Made by a program: the position numbers and the translations under genes. The notes beneath the pieces are model-generated. The model ran no database searches. It was not told the origin of the DNA and was given only the letters and a program-made list of their open reading frames with translations. Shown piece by piece: positions 34,286 through 43,696 of a stretch of DNA of 64,000 bases (positions are counted from its first letter, which is position 1; every line of letters begins with the position of its first letter). Source of the DNA: Chitinophaga flava (lineage in GTDB: Bacteria; Bacteroidota; Bacteroidia; Chitinophagales; Chitinophagaceae); contig NZ_QFFJ01000001.1 of the NCBI RefSeq assembly GCF_003308995.1, positions 1,488,001 through 1,552,000 of the forward strand, read 5' to 3'.

Positions 34286-36259
34286 GTGATATCTCAACAA
34301 TCCATACAACAGATACTTGGCCGCATTGATATTGTGGAAATTGTAGGCTCTTTCGTGAAACTGAAAAAGCGCGGGGCCAACTATATGGGTCTCTGTCCTT
34401 TTCACAACGAAAAGTCGCCTTCTTTCACCGTATCTCCCAGCAAAGAGATCTACAAGTGTTTCGGCTGTGGCAAAAGCGGTAATGCCATCAGCTTTGTCAT
34501 GGAGCACGAGAAGTATTCCTATGTGGAAGCTATCAAATGGCTGGCACAGAAGTATCAGGTTGAGATTGAAGAAACAGAGGTAAGCCCGGAACTGCGCCAG
34601 CATCAGCTGATGTCGGACAGTTTGTTTATCATCAACGGCTTTGCCCGGGAATATTTTTCCGATACCCTGTTCAATACAGAAGAAGGACAGAATGTAGGTC
34701 TCAGTTATTTTGAAGAACGTGGTTTTACAGAAGAGACCGTTCGTAAATTTCAGCTGGGGTACTGTCTGAATCAGCGTGACACCTTTGCCCAAACAGCGCT
34801 CTCCAAGGGTTATAACCTGGAATACCTGCAAAAAACAGGGCTGGTGACGATGCGTAACGAGCAGCCGGCTGATAACTACCGGGGCCGTGTCATCTTCCCT
34901 ATACATAACCAGTCGGGCAAGATCCTGGGCTTCGGGGCCCGTATCCTCGTTAAATCAGACAGGGCGCCCAAATACATCAACTCTCCGGAAAACGAGATTT
35001 ATATCAAGAGCCGGGTGCTGTATGGTACCTACTTCGCCCGCCATGCGATCGACAAGCTCAATGAGTGCCTGTTGGTGGAAGGTTATACCGACGTAATCTC
35101 CCTGCACCAGGCAGGAGTGGAAAACGTGGTGGCCTCCAGCGGTACTTCCCTTACACAGGACCAGCTGCGGCTCATTAAAAAATATACCAACAACCTCACC
35201 ATCATCTACGATGGCGATAGTGCCGGTATTAAGGCCGCCCTCCGTGGTCTGGATATGGCCATCGAAGAAAGCCTTAACGTAAAACTGGTACTGCTGCCCG
35301 ATAAGGAAGACCCTGACAGTTACGTACAACGTATCGGCGCCGAGGCCTTCCGCTCCTTCATAGAGGAAAACAAGCAGGACTTCGTGCTGTTTAAGCTGCA
35401 GCTCAACATGCAGGAAGCCGGCAACGACAGCAATAAAAAATCCCAGCTGGTAAATGAGATCGCGGAAACGATTTCCAAAATCGATAAAGCGGAAGACTTT
35501 ACCCGGCAGCAGGACTATATCCGCCAGTGCAGCCAGCTGCTTAAAATCGATGAGCAGGGCCTGATAGCGCTGGTCAACAAATATATCCGGGAGAGGCTGG
35601 TCAAACGTGAGCAGGCCAATGCCCGCAACAATCCGGCGCCGGATGAGTCAGATGATGTGTTGAGCGAAGAAGCCATCGCTGCCATGGAAGCCGCGGAAAC
35701 AGGCGTTTCCATCTCTTCCCTGCTCAACAAGGATGAAAAACAGGAAAAGGAACTGGTGAAAATACTGCTGCGTTTTGGGGATAAAGTTTTCAGCCAGGAA
35801 GAAAACAACACCGTAGCGGACTATGTTTTTCATCTTCCATATGATTTCGAATCGCTGGCCGACAGTGAGATGGTGAAGCGTGTACTCCGTGAATACAAGA
35901 CTCTCTACGATTCCGGCAGCATCCCTGATAAAAAATGGTTCCTTTACCACCAGGACCCCGATATGAGCAGATACATTTCCCTGATTCTGGAAGACAAGGA
36001 AGCGGAGCTGAGTATCAACTGGAAGGAACGTTTTGAGATAGATACTGTTTATGGTGACAATGCTTACCTGAAAGATACCATATCCACCACCAATTATCTG
36101 ATACTGCGCAAAATCAAGAAGCTGATTGTTGAAAATCAGGACGAGGCGGAAAAAGCCACTGATATGGACCAGATCATGCGCTGCCTGGAGATGCAGGTGC
36201 ACCTGAAAGCCCTGGAGAAAGAGCTTACCCAGGGCCTCGGTACCGTTATTTTTAAGTAG
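34286..36259 (+). CDS. dnaG: DNA primase
   Basis: A 657-aa primase with a GTG start codon. The CHC2 zinc motif is complete (LCPFHNEKSPSF and YKCFGCGKSG, residues 38-66), followed by the catalytic core and TOPRIM domain with LLVEGYTDVISL and IIYDGDSAG. The C-terminal region (about 440-657) is the DnaB-interacting helical part. It lays down RNA primers for replication. Its stop overlaps the folA stop by 8 nt in a convergent arrangement. No ATG is available upstream of the GTG. Confidence 0.95.
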   Translation: MISQQSIQQILGRIDIVEIVGSFVKLKKRGANYMGLCPFHNEKSPSFTVSPSKEIYKCFGCGKSGNAISFVMEHEKYSYVEAIKWLAQKYQVEIEETEVSPELRQHQLMSDSLFIINGFAREYFSDTLFNTEEGQNVGLSYFEERGFTEETVRKFQLGYCLNQRDTFAQTALSKGYNLEYLQKTGLVTMRNEQPADNYRGRVIFPIHNQSGKILGFGARILVKSDRAPKYINSPENEIYIKSRVLYGTYFARHAIDKLNECLLVEGYTDVISLHQAGVENVVASSGTSLTQDQLRLIKKYTNNLTIIYDGDSAGIKAALRGLDMAIEESLNVKLVLLPDKEDPDSYVQRIGAEAFRSFIEENKQDFVLFKLQLNMQEAGNDSNKKSQLVNEIAETISKIDKAEDFTRQQDYIRQCSQLLKIDEQGLIALVNKYIRERLVKREQANARNNPAPDESDDVLSEEAIAAMEAAETGVSISSLLNKDEKQEKELVKILLRFGDKVFSQEENNTVADYVFHLPYDFESLADSEMVKRVLREYKTLYDSGSIPDKKWFLYHQDPDMSRYISLILEDKEAELSINWKERFEIDTVYGDNAYLKDTISTTNYLILRKIKKLIVENQDEAEKATDMDQIMRCLEMQVHLKALEKELTQGLGTVIFK

Positions 36260-36752
36260 TTTTTATACGCTCCCACACCTGGAAAGAGAAAGCATATTCA
36301 TTTTTCTCATCCGGCTCATGTCTTTCATCACTCACCAGATTCCATTCATTACTGTGAACAGCAGGGAAAAAAGCATCTCCCGGCACTACGGCGTATACCC
36401 GTGTCAGATAGATCCGGTCTACCTGAGACCAGGCCTGTTCAAATATCTGTGAACCGCCGGTGACAAAGATCTCTTCCGTTTCGAAAGTCTGAGCTTTAGC
36501 GATGGCCTCATCAACGGAGGACACCACATAAGCCCCTTCCGGGTGGTAGCCGGTCTGTCGGGTGATAACGATATTAGGTCTGCCAGGCAGTGGTTTACCC
36601 AGGGAGTCGAAGGTTTTCCGGCCCATGATGATGGGCTTGCCCAGTGTAGTGCTTTTAAAGTATTTCAGGTCTGTAGACAGGCGCCAGGGCAATTGGTTGT
36701 TAATACCAATTACATTGTTTTCTGACGCGGCCACAATAATGGATATCGTCAT
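36252..36752 (-). CDS. folA: Dihydrofolate reductase
   Basis: A 166-aa enzyme: MTISIIVAASENNVIGINNQLPW is the substrate/Met20 loop, with KPIIMGRKTFDSLGKPLPGR for NADPH binding and FVTGGSQIFEQ as the second phosphate loop. It reduces dihydrofolate, the by-product of ThyA, and is encoded one nucleotide after thyA, so both steps are made together. Length is standard for bacterial DHFR. Confidence 0.95.
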   Translation of the reverse strand: MTISIIVAASENNVIGINNQLPWRLSTDLKYFKSTTLGKPIIMGRKTFDSLGKPLPGRPNIVITRQTGYHPEGAYVVSSVDEAIAKAQTFETEEIFVTGGSQIFEQAWSQVDRIYLTRVYAVVPGDAFFPAVHSNEWNLVSDERHEPDEKNEYAFSFQVWERIKTT

Positions 36753-36753
36753 A

Positions 36754-37575
36754 TCAGATAGCTACTGGTGCTTTGATGGCAGGATGAAACTGATAGTTGA
36801 CCAGTTCGAAATCCTCATATTTAAATGCAAAAAGATCTTTCACTTCCGGGTTTATTTTCATGACCGGCAGCGGGAATGGCGTACGGCTCAGTTGCAGTTT
36901 AGCCTGCTCCATATGATTACTGTACAGGTGTACATCACCAAAGGTATGGATGAAGTCGCCTGCATCGAGATCACAAACCTGCGCCATCATCATAGTGAGC
37001 AAAGCGTAGGAGGCAATATTGAAAGGAACGCCGAGGAATACGTCTGCACTGCGCTGGTAGAGCTGACAGCTGAGTTTACCTCTGGTTTCTCCTTTGGAAG
37101 TATCCGGAGGTGTTACATAAAACTGGAAGAGGCAGTGACAGGGGCTGAGCGCCATTTTGGACAGTTCGCCTACATTCCATGCATTGACGATAATGCGGCG
37201 GGAATCCGGATTTTTTTTGATGGTATCGAGGGCGATGGTGATCTGATCAATCACTTCTCCGGAAGGTGTTTCCCAGCTGCGCCACTGTTTGCCATAAACA
37301 GGGCCCAGATCGCCGTTTTTATTGGCCCATTCGTCCCAGATGGATACACCATGTTCTTTCAGCCAGCCGATATTGGTATCGCCTTTCAGGAACCAGAGCA
37401 GTTCGTATATGATGGATTTTAAATGCAGTTTTTTTGTAGTCACTACCGGAAATCCGTCCTGGAGATTAAATCTCATCTGATACCCAAAACAACTGGTAGT
37501 TCCGGTGCCGGTACGGTCTGTTTTAACAACACCTTCTTTAATAATGTGTTGTAGTAAAGCTAAATACTGTTCCAT
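36754..37575 (-). CDS. thyA: Thymidylate synthase
   Basis: A 273-aa enzyme that methylates dUMP to dTMP. The nucleophile Cys is in LSPCHCLFQFY, with DRTGTGT near the N-terminus and the QRSADVFLGVPFNIASYALL folate site. I begin at MEQYLALLQHI (37575), the conserved N-terminus; in-frame codons back to 37617 look unrelated. First gene of the thyA-folA pair. Confidence 0.96.
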   Translation of the reverse strand: MEQYLALLQHIIKEGVVKTDRTGTGTTSCFGYQMRFNLQDGFPVVTTKKLHLKSIIYELLWFLKGDTNIGWLKEHGVSIWDEWANKNGDLGPVYGKQWRSWETPSGEVIDQITIALDTIKKNPDSRRIIVNAWNVGELSKMALSPCHCLFQFYVTPPDTSKGETRGKLSCQLYQRSADVFLGVPFNIASYALLTMMMAQVCDLDAGDFIHTFGDVHLYSNHMEQAKLQLSRTPFPLPVMKINPEVKDLFAFKYEDFELVNYQFHPAIKAPVAI

Positions 37576-37888
37576 AAGACGGCAAGTTACGAGAAAAATA
37601 TAACCTAAATAAGTCAAACAAAAAAGTTGAAGTCAGAACGATTTTTCGTAAACTACCAGATCGATAGTAAGTTACAACAATAGCTCAAACCAGGATAGTT
37701 CTGCTTTTTGGCGCCCCGATATTGAAAACCTGACAGATGCCAACGCCGGTAGCAGTATAGAGGAGATAAGTATAGTTTTTCAACCAAAATAATTCAAACA
37801 ACTCAGATAACCGTATTCCCCATTCACTAAAATCTTATTTACTGTAACCGTGATTTGTCCATCATTTTAATCTAAACCATTTCGTGCT
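37576..37888. other. Intergenic region between thyA and the SusC gene
   Basis: This 313-bp A/T-rich divergent region has no gene of its own that I can see. It must hold the thyA promoter (a TTGACT / TATATTTT-like pair lies near 37600-37620 on the minus strand, spacing too short to be convincing) and the susC leader. No terminator-type hairpin is evident. Confidence 0.4.
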
Positions 37889-40882
37889 ATGCTTCTACCA
37901 AAATCCAGCATGCTGGTGCTGCTATGCTTATGCAGCTCCCTTGCATTAATTGCACAACAGAACATTTCAGGAAGGATCAAGGATGCTACCAACGGCAATC
38001 CTATTCCAGGCGCTACCGTAAGAGTGCCCAACAGCAACAGGGGGGCTATTTCCGATGTAGAAGGAAAGTATTCGATCGGCGTGCCCGCTACCGTTTCAAA
38101 GCTGATCGTCAGTTACACCGGCTACAAGACCCAGACTGTAGCCATCCCGCCGGGAGCCACTTCGCTCAACATTACGCTGGAAGAAGACTTCGCCAGGCTG
38201 GAGGAAATAGTGGTGACCGGGCTAGCCACTAACATTAAAAGGAAAAACCTCGCTAATGCTGTGGCCACCATTTCGGGGAAAGAACTAACAGGCGTAGCGC
38301 CAGCCCAGACATTTGACGCAGCCCTCAGCGGTAAAGTACCCGGAGCCATGATCACCGCCAACTCCGGTGCTCCCGGCGGCGGTATCTCCGTTAAACTGCG
38401 TGGTATCACCTCCGTATTCGGCAACTCTCAGCCACTGTATGTTGTAGATGGAATTTTCTTCAACAACGCCAGTGTCCCCGCAGGTCTGAATGATGTTACC
38501 GCCGCTGCCACCGCTGGTAACCCCAACAACCAGGACAACCCCTCCAGCCGTATCGCAGACCTTAACCCGGAAGATATTGAGAACATAGAGATCCTGAAAG
38601 GTGCTTCCGCTGCTGCCATGTATGGCGCCAAAGCCGCCGCAGGTGTAATCATCATCACCACCAAAAAAGGGAAAGCCGGCAAAACAAAAGTAAGCTTCAA
38701 CCAGGAGGTAGGTTTCGCCAAAGTACGGCATCTGATGGGCGTAAGGCAATTCACTGCCGAAACAGCCGCCGATCTGGGTGGTAGCGCTACCAGCAACGAC
38801 CCCGATGTAAAAGCTGCACGCGCCAAAATGAAAGCACAGTTTGAAGCCGCACAAAGCGCCGGCAAAATCTATGACTACGAAAAGGAAATGTTCGGCGAGA
38901 CAGGCCTGCTACTCAACACCAGCGTTTCCGTGAGCGGTGGCTCCGAAAAAACAACGTTCTACCTGGCAGGCAACCGCAGACAGGAAAACGGTATCATTAA
39001 AAATACCGGCTATTTCAACAACTCCATACGCCTGAATGTAGACCATAAAATAAATGATCGTTTATCCGTTGGCGTTACTACCAACTTTATCAACTCATCT
39101 TCCGACAGAGGTCTTACCAACAATGACAACAACAGCGTCTCCTACGGTGTAGCCCTCTCTACCACTCCAGGCTTTGCAGAACTTCACCCCAACGCACTTG
39201 GTGAATATCCGCGCAATCCGTTTTCCAGCTCCAACCCGCTGGAAACACGCGATAAGATGATCAACAACGAAGGCGTGAATCGCTTTGTAGGCGGTGGTAA
39301 TCTCGAATATCGCATCCAGCAGAGCAACCACTCCACCACCAAATTCATCGTACGGGGCGGTGTGGATTATTTCAACTTAAAAACAACTGCCGTATTCCCA
39401 CGTGACCTGCAGTTTGAAGAAAAAGCACAACAGGGTCACTCCATACAAGGCAACACCAACAACCTCAATACCAACCTGGCAGGCTTCGTCGTGAACACCT
39501 TCACTCCACATGAAAACCTGACCCTCACCAGCACCGCCGGCGCCACGCTGGAAACCGGTTATCTGGACAACATCGTGACTTCCGCCACCAACCTGGTAAA
39601 CGGACAATCCAATGTTGACGCCAGTGGTAACACCACCACCCGTCAGTTCCGCCAGAAATACCGCGACAACGGTATGTTTGTGCAGGAAGACCTCTCCCTG
39701 ATGGATGCCTTCACCCTCAGCGGTGGCGTACGTTTTGATCGTTCCACCAACAACGGAGACTATCTCAAATACTACGCCTTCCCCAAAGGAGCCTTCTCCT
39801 GGAATATCTCCAAAATGAAATTCTGGAACGTAGACAAGGTAGATAACCTGAAAGTACGTATCGCTTATGGCCAGTCCGGTAACGTGCCTCCCTACGGCAG
39901 TAAATTCACCGGCATGCTGGGCAGTAATATCGGCGGTTACCCCGGTATACTGGTAGACAACCTGCTGGGTAACCCCAACATCACACCGGAAAGACAGACA
40001 GAACTGGAAACCGGTGTTGACATCAGCCTGTTCAATGGCCGTGTTGCCCTGGAAGCCACCTACTATAATAAACGCATCTACGACGTATTGTTACGGCACA
40101 ATATCCCCTCCTCCACCGGTTATGCTACTGAGTGGAAAAACAGTGGTGACCTCAGCAACAACGGGATAGAGCTGGGCCTCACTGTTATCCCCATCAATAC
40201 GCCTAAAGTAAAATGGACTTCCAATATCAACTGGTGGCGCAACCGCTCCAAAATGACCAAACTGGTAATTCCTCCTTATGCTATTGGTGCCTTTGGTGCA
40301 TCGCTGGGTACCTTCTATCTGGAGGAAGGCCAACCGGTTACCCAGATCAAAGGAATTGTAAACAAAGACCTTGTGGTAGTTGGTGACGCGGAACCCCGTT
40401 TCCAGATGAGCTTTTTCAATGATATCACCTTCCTGAAAAACTTCTCATTGCGTTTCCTTATCCACTGGAAAAAAGGTGGTGACAACATCAACCTCACCCA
40501 GTTGCTGAATGATGGCGGCGCCACCTCAGCAGATTATGATGATCTGATCAATGGCCAGAAAGCAGGTGCATACAGACCTGGCGGCGGCGCCGGTATTTAC
40601 GTACAGGATGCTTCCTATGTGCGTGTCCGTGAGATCGGCCTCTATTATAACGTGCCGCTGAAAAACACCAAAACAGTGAAAGGAATACGGCTTGGCATCT
40701 CTGCCAACAACTTCTTCACCTGGACCAGATATGTAGGATATGATCCGGAAGTGTCCAACTTCGGCAGCAATACCATTACCACTGCGCAAAGCCGCGGTAG
40801 TAACGGGCTGTCTACCGGTGTGGACGTAATGCCTTATCCGGCCAGCAAAAGGGCCAGTTTCCACCTGGGCATAGACTTCTGA
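37889..40882 (+). CDS. SusC/RagA-family TonB-linked outer-membrane transporter
   Basis: A 997-aa protein: signal peptide to about 23 (ALIAQQ), a carboxypeptidase-like regulatory domain (ISGRIKDATNGNPIPGATV), a TonB plug with LEEIVVTGLA and VKLRGITSVFGNSQPLYVVDG (the SusC signature), then a 22-strand barrel ending in ASFHLGIDF. Together with the SusD-like lipoprotein 29 nt downstream it imports an oligomeric nutrient across the outer membrane, powered by TonB. No N-terminal secretin/STN extension, so direct sigma/anti-sigma signalling is not expected. No degradative enzyme is adjacent, so the substrate is unknown. Confidence 0.95.
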   Translation: MLLPKSSMLVLLCLCSSLALIAQQNISGRIKDATNGNPIPGATVRVPNSNRGAISDVEGKYSIGVPATVSKLIVSYTGYKTQTVAIPPGATSLNITLEEDFARLEEIVVTGLATNIKRKNLANAVATISGKELTGVAPAQTFDAALSGKVPGAMITANSGAPGGGISVKLRGITSVFGNSQPLYVVDGIFFNNASVPAGLNDVTAAATAGNPNNQDNPSSRIADLNPEDIENIEILKGASAAAMYGAKAAAGVIIITTKKGKAGKTKVSFNQEVGFAKVRHLMGVRQFTAETAADLGGSATSNDPDVKAARAKMKAQFEAAQSAGKIYDYEKEMFGETGLLLNTSVSVSGGSEKTTFYLAGNRRQENGIIKNTGYFNNSIRLNVDHKINDRLSVGVTTNFINSSSDRGLTNNDNNSVSYGVALSTTPGFAELHPNALGEYPRNPFSSSNPLETRDKMINNEGVNRFVGGGNLEYRIQQSNHSTTKFIVRGGVDYFNLKTTAVFPRDLQFEEKAQQGHSIQGNTNNLNTNLAGFVVNTFTPHENLTLTSTAGATLETGYLDNIVTSATNLVNGQSNVDASGNTTTRQFRQKYRDNGMFVQEDLSLMDAFTLSGGVRFDRSTNNGDYLKYYAFPKGAFSWNISKMKFWNVDKVDNLKVRIAYGQSGNVPPYGSKFTGMLGSNIGGYPGILVDNLLGNPNITPERQTELETGVDISLFNGRVALEATYYNKRIYDVLLRHNIPSSTGYATEWKNSGDLSNNGIELGLTVIPINTPKVKWTSNINWWRNRSKMTKLVIPPYAIGAFGASLGTFYLEEGQPVTQIKGIVNKDLVVVGDAEPRFQMSFFNDITFLKNFSLRFLIHWKKGGDNINLTQLLNDGGATSADYDDLINGQKAGAYRPGGGAGIYVQDASYVRVREIGLYYNVPLKNTKTVKGIRLGISANNFFTWTRYVGYDPEVSNFGSNTITTAQSRGSNGLSTGVDVMPYPASKRASFHLGIDF

Positions 40883-40911
40883 TCATTATCTGACCATCAA
40901 AACTGTAAAAC

Positions 40912-42222
40912 ATGAAAAAGCTTATTGTATATATTTCAGGGCTGCTGCTTACTGTCAGCGCCTGCCAGAAAGGAGAGATCAACAGTCTGAATACGCCGGT
41001 AGTAGGTGGTATCGTAGTCAACCCCAGCAAAAGTGACCTGTTCAACCTTGTTACCGGTGCCGAATCAGGCCTGCGTAACAACATGGGCACTTACCTTGAC
41101 GGACTCGGTGTACTGGGCCGTGAGGAGTACCGTTTTGCCGGATCTGAACCACGATGGACTACAGATATGCTGGGTGGTGGTACCAAAACGCTGGACAACA
41201 ACACCTTTTACATCACCAACCCTTTTGCTGCCCGCTACCAGGTGGCGCGCCAGTGCTTCATCCTGATGGAAGCGCTTAAAACCACCCGCAACGAAGTGGC
41301 TACCGATGCACAGAAAAAAGCCTTCAAAGGCTTTGCAGAAACGCTGATCGGCTACCAGCTGCTGCTGAACATCAACATGACAGACTCCAACGGTGCCAGG
41401 ATACCCGTAGCTGACAATGCCAATCTGGGCCCCATCATTACTAACCCGGGCGTGGTACTGGATTCCGTGCTCAAGTTCCTGGATGCGGGTAAAGCAGATC
41501 TCACCGGATCAGAAGTGATCTTCCCCCTTTCAGACGGTTTTACCGGCTTTAAAGATGCTGCAGGGCTGATTAAATTCAACCGCGCCATCGCCGCCAGGGT
41601 ACATGTATATCGTAAAAACTGGGCCTCTGCACTGACAGCCCTCGGTGAGTCTTTCTTTGATCTCAATGGTTCATTCACCATCGGCGTTAACAATGCTTTC
41701 TCCACCAACGGAGGAGACCTGTCCAACCCGATGTATCTCCAGCCCAATGCTACAGGGGAGGTGCGGGTCGCACATCCCAGTTTTGCGACAGACATCCTTT
41801 TCGTAGATGACCGCATCAACAAAACAGCTGTGCGCATCGCTCCCGCCAGTAGCAGCGGCCTTTCCGGCAACCGCGATCTGACACTGTGGCCCAGCCTGAG
41901 TGCCCCTATTTCCATCATCCGGAATGAAGAACTGATACTGCTTTATGCAGAAGCCAAAATACAGCTGGGTCAGATACCCGATGCTACCGTGGCCCTCAAC
42001 AAAATACGGGTGGCACATAGCCTGCCTGTCTACGGAGGAGCATCCACACAGGCAGCCTTAATTACAGAGCTGCTCTATAATCGCCGTTACTCCCTGTTTA
42101 TGGAAGGTCACCGCTGGATAGACCTGCGCAGATATAACCTGCTCAACACATTGCCGATAGACAGACCAGATGATGATATCTGGTCAAGATATCCAATACC
42201 GATGAGTGAAACGAACCAATGA
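40912..42222 (+). CDS. SusD/RagB-family nutrient-binding lipoprotein
   Basis: A 436-aa outer-membrane lipoprotein. The lipobox VSAC (Cys18) ends the signal peptide. TPR-like helices and the C-terminal segment with RNEELILLYAEAKIQLG, ALNKIRVAHSLP and LLYNRRYSLFMEGHRWIDLRRY are the SusD family hallmark. It caps the SusC barrel and captures the substrate. It is somewhat shorter than the typical 500-600 residues of glycan-binding SusDs. Cotranscribed with susC and followed by a strong terminator. Confidence 0.93.
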   Translation: MKKLIVYISGLLLTVSACQKGEINSLNTPVVGGIVVNPSKSDLFNLVTGAESGLRNNMGTYLDGLGVLGREEYRFAGSEPRWTTDMLGGGTKTLDNNTFYITNPFAARYQVARQCFILMEALKTTRNEVATDAQKKAFKGFAETLIGYQLLLNINMTDSNGARIPVADNANLGPIITNPGVVLDSVLKFLDAGKADLTGSEVIFPLSDGFTGFKDAAGLIKFNRAIAARVHVYRKNWASALTALGESFFDLNGSFTIGVNNAFSTNGGDLSNPMYLQPNATGEVRVAHPSFATDILFVDDRINKTAVRIAPASSSGLSGNRDLTLWPSLSAPISIIRNEELILLYAEAKIQLGQIPDATVALNKIRVAHSLPVYGGASTQAALITELLYNRRYSLFMEGHRWIDLRRYNLLNTLPIDRPDDDIWSRYPIPMSETNQ

Positions 42223-42267
42223 TGGATGATGCTCCTGATGGAGCGGAGATAAAAGCGAATTAATACC

Positions 42268-42310
42268 AACAAAGAACCCATCGACATTGTGTCGATGGGT
42301 TCTTTGTTTA
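42268..42310 (+). terminator. Terminator after the SusC/SusD operon
   Basis: An 18-bp perfect stem, AACAAAGAACCCATCGAC (42268-42285) / GTCGATGGGTTCTTTGTT (42291-42308) with a 5-nt loop. It is 45 nt past the SusD stop and also close to the proline dehydrogenase gene end on the other strand. Confidence 0.9.
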
Positions 42311-42334
42311 TCTACAGTAATATTTATTCTGATC

Positions 42335-43513
42335 TTATATTCCTCTACGTTTCAGTTCTTTCCTGATCAGGCCCAGTTCGCGCCCCATCTGACCGGCGAT
42401 GGAAGTGTTTTCCTGCGCTCTGCGGATGAGGTAAGGCATTACGTCTTTTACAGGACCATACGGAAGATATTTAGTAACAGTATAGCCGGCATGTGCCAGG
42501 TTGAAGGTGATATTATCGCTCATACCCAACAGCTGAGAGAAGCTCACATGCGGATGGCTGTGCGGAATATTTTTCGCGTCCATGGTACGGGCAGCACGCA
42601 TGCAGCTGTCTTCGTTGTGTGTACCAATGAATACGCCGAGTTTCTCGATGTTTTCCAGGCAGAACTGTACCGCAGCGTTGTAGTCCTTGTCTGTAGCTTC
42701 TTTGCTGGGCTGTATCGGAGTAGGGTAATTATTTTCAGCAGCACGTTTGTTCTCCTTTTCCATATAGGCGCCTCTTACGAGTTTGGCACCCAGCAGATAA
42801 CCTTCTTTCTCCGCCTTCTCCAGAGATTTGCGCAGAAAAGGGTAACGGTCGTGGCAGTACATCTGGAAGGTATTGTATACAATCACATCCTTGCGGTTGA
42901 ACAGTGACATCATCTCATCAGTGAGATCATCCACCGGCTGTTGTATCCAGGTTTCTTCCGCATCGATGAGCAGACCTATCTTGTATTGTGCAGCCGCTTC
43001 CGCAATGGAGTGTACACGGGAACGTACTCTTGTATATTCCTGTTGTTCCTGTGTGGTAAGGGTTTCACCACTCTGTACTTTTTCCAGTAATTCAAAGCGG
43101 GCAAAACCAGTTATTTTAATGGCTATAAAAGGAATGTCAGGTTTGCTGGCAGCATATTGGATAGCGCGGATAAATTCCGGTACCGCGTTATCATAACTTT
43201 CTTCTCCTTCCATCGCTTCCACACCGTAGTCCAGCACAACGCCCACATGGTAGTTGCCCAGTTGCAAAGCTGTATGTGCAGCTTCTTCCAATGTTTCACC
43301 ACCACAGAACTGCGAGAAAATAGTATTCTTTATGATTCCCTTGATAGGTAATCCTAATTTAAAAGCCAACGGAGTAAACGTTGCACCCATTTTCACCAGC
43401 CACGGCTTTCCGATATTACTGAAGAGAAAGTTGGCTTTTTTTAATGCTTTATCGGTCTTTGCCTCAAACGCAATAGCCGTATTATCGAATGATAAAGTTA
43501 GCTGCTTTTCCAT
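42335..43513 (-). CDS. Proline dehydrogenase
   Basis: A 392-aa FAD-dependent TIM-barrel enzyme that oxidises proline to pyrroline-5-carboxylate. Hallmarks are the LVRGAYMEKEN substrate motif, the GTHNEDS FAD site, and YLPYGPVKDVMPYLIRRAQEN near the C-terminus. It is the single-function form, without the P5C dehydrogenase half of PutA. I choose the ATG at 43513 over a TTG three codons upstream, because a perfect promoter box ends only 6 nt before it; the mRNA may be leaderless. Confidence 0.92.
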   Translation of the reverse strand: MEKQLTLSFDNTAIAFEAKTDKALKKANFLFSNIGKPWLVKMGATFTPLAFKLGLPIKGIIKNTIFSQFCGGETLEEAAHTALQLGNYHVGVVLDYGVEAMEGEESYDNAVPEFIRAIQYAASKPDIPFIAIKITGFARFELLEKVQSGETLTTQEQQEYTRVRSRVHSIAEAAAQYKIGLLIDAEETWIQQPVDDLTDEMMSLFNRKDVIVYNTFQMYCHDRYPFLRKSLEKAEKEGYLLGAKLVRGAYMEKENKRAAENNYPTPIQPSKEATDKDYNAAVQFCLENIEKLGVFIGTHNEDSCMRAARTMDAKNIPHSHPHVSFSQLLGMSDNITFNLAHAGYTVTKYLPYGPVKDVMPYLIRRAQENTSIAGQMGRELGLIRKELKRRGI

Positions 43514-43519
43514 GAGGCG

Positions 43520-43550
43520 CAAAGTTAGGGTGCGCCTTGATTCTAAACAA
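43520..43550 (-). promoter_or_regulatory. Proline dehydrogenase promoter
   Basis: On the minus strand TTG (43548-43550) and TAACTTTG (43520-43527, perfect TAnnTTTG) are 23 nt apart. The ATG follows the -7 box by only 6 nt, so the expected transcription start falls on or next to the start codon. Confidence 0.6.
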
Positions 43551-43696
43551 AAAACATTATAATATCAGCATATCTTTTTAACAGCATAAACCGATATTGT
43601 CTTTTGTTTCACAGAAATTGTTACAGATGAAAACCAGGCTCCACTTAATTTTGATTACTTTTAGATTTTTTCTGTTAAATACAAAAATACCGGAAT

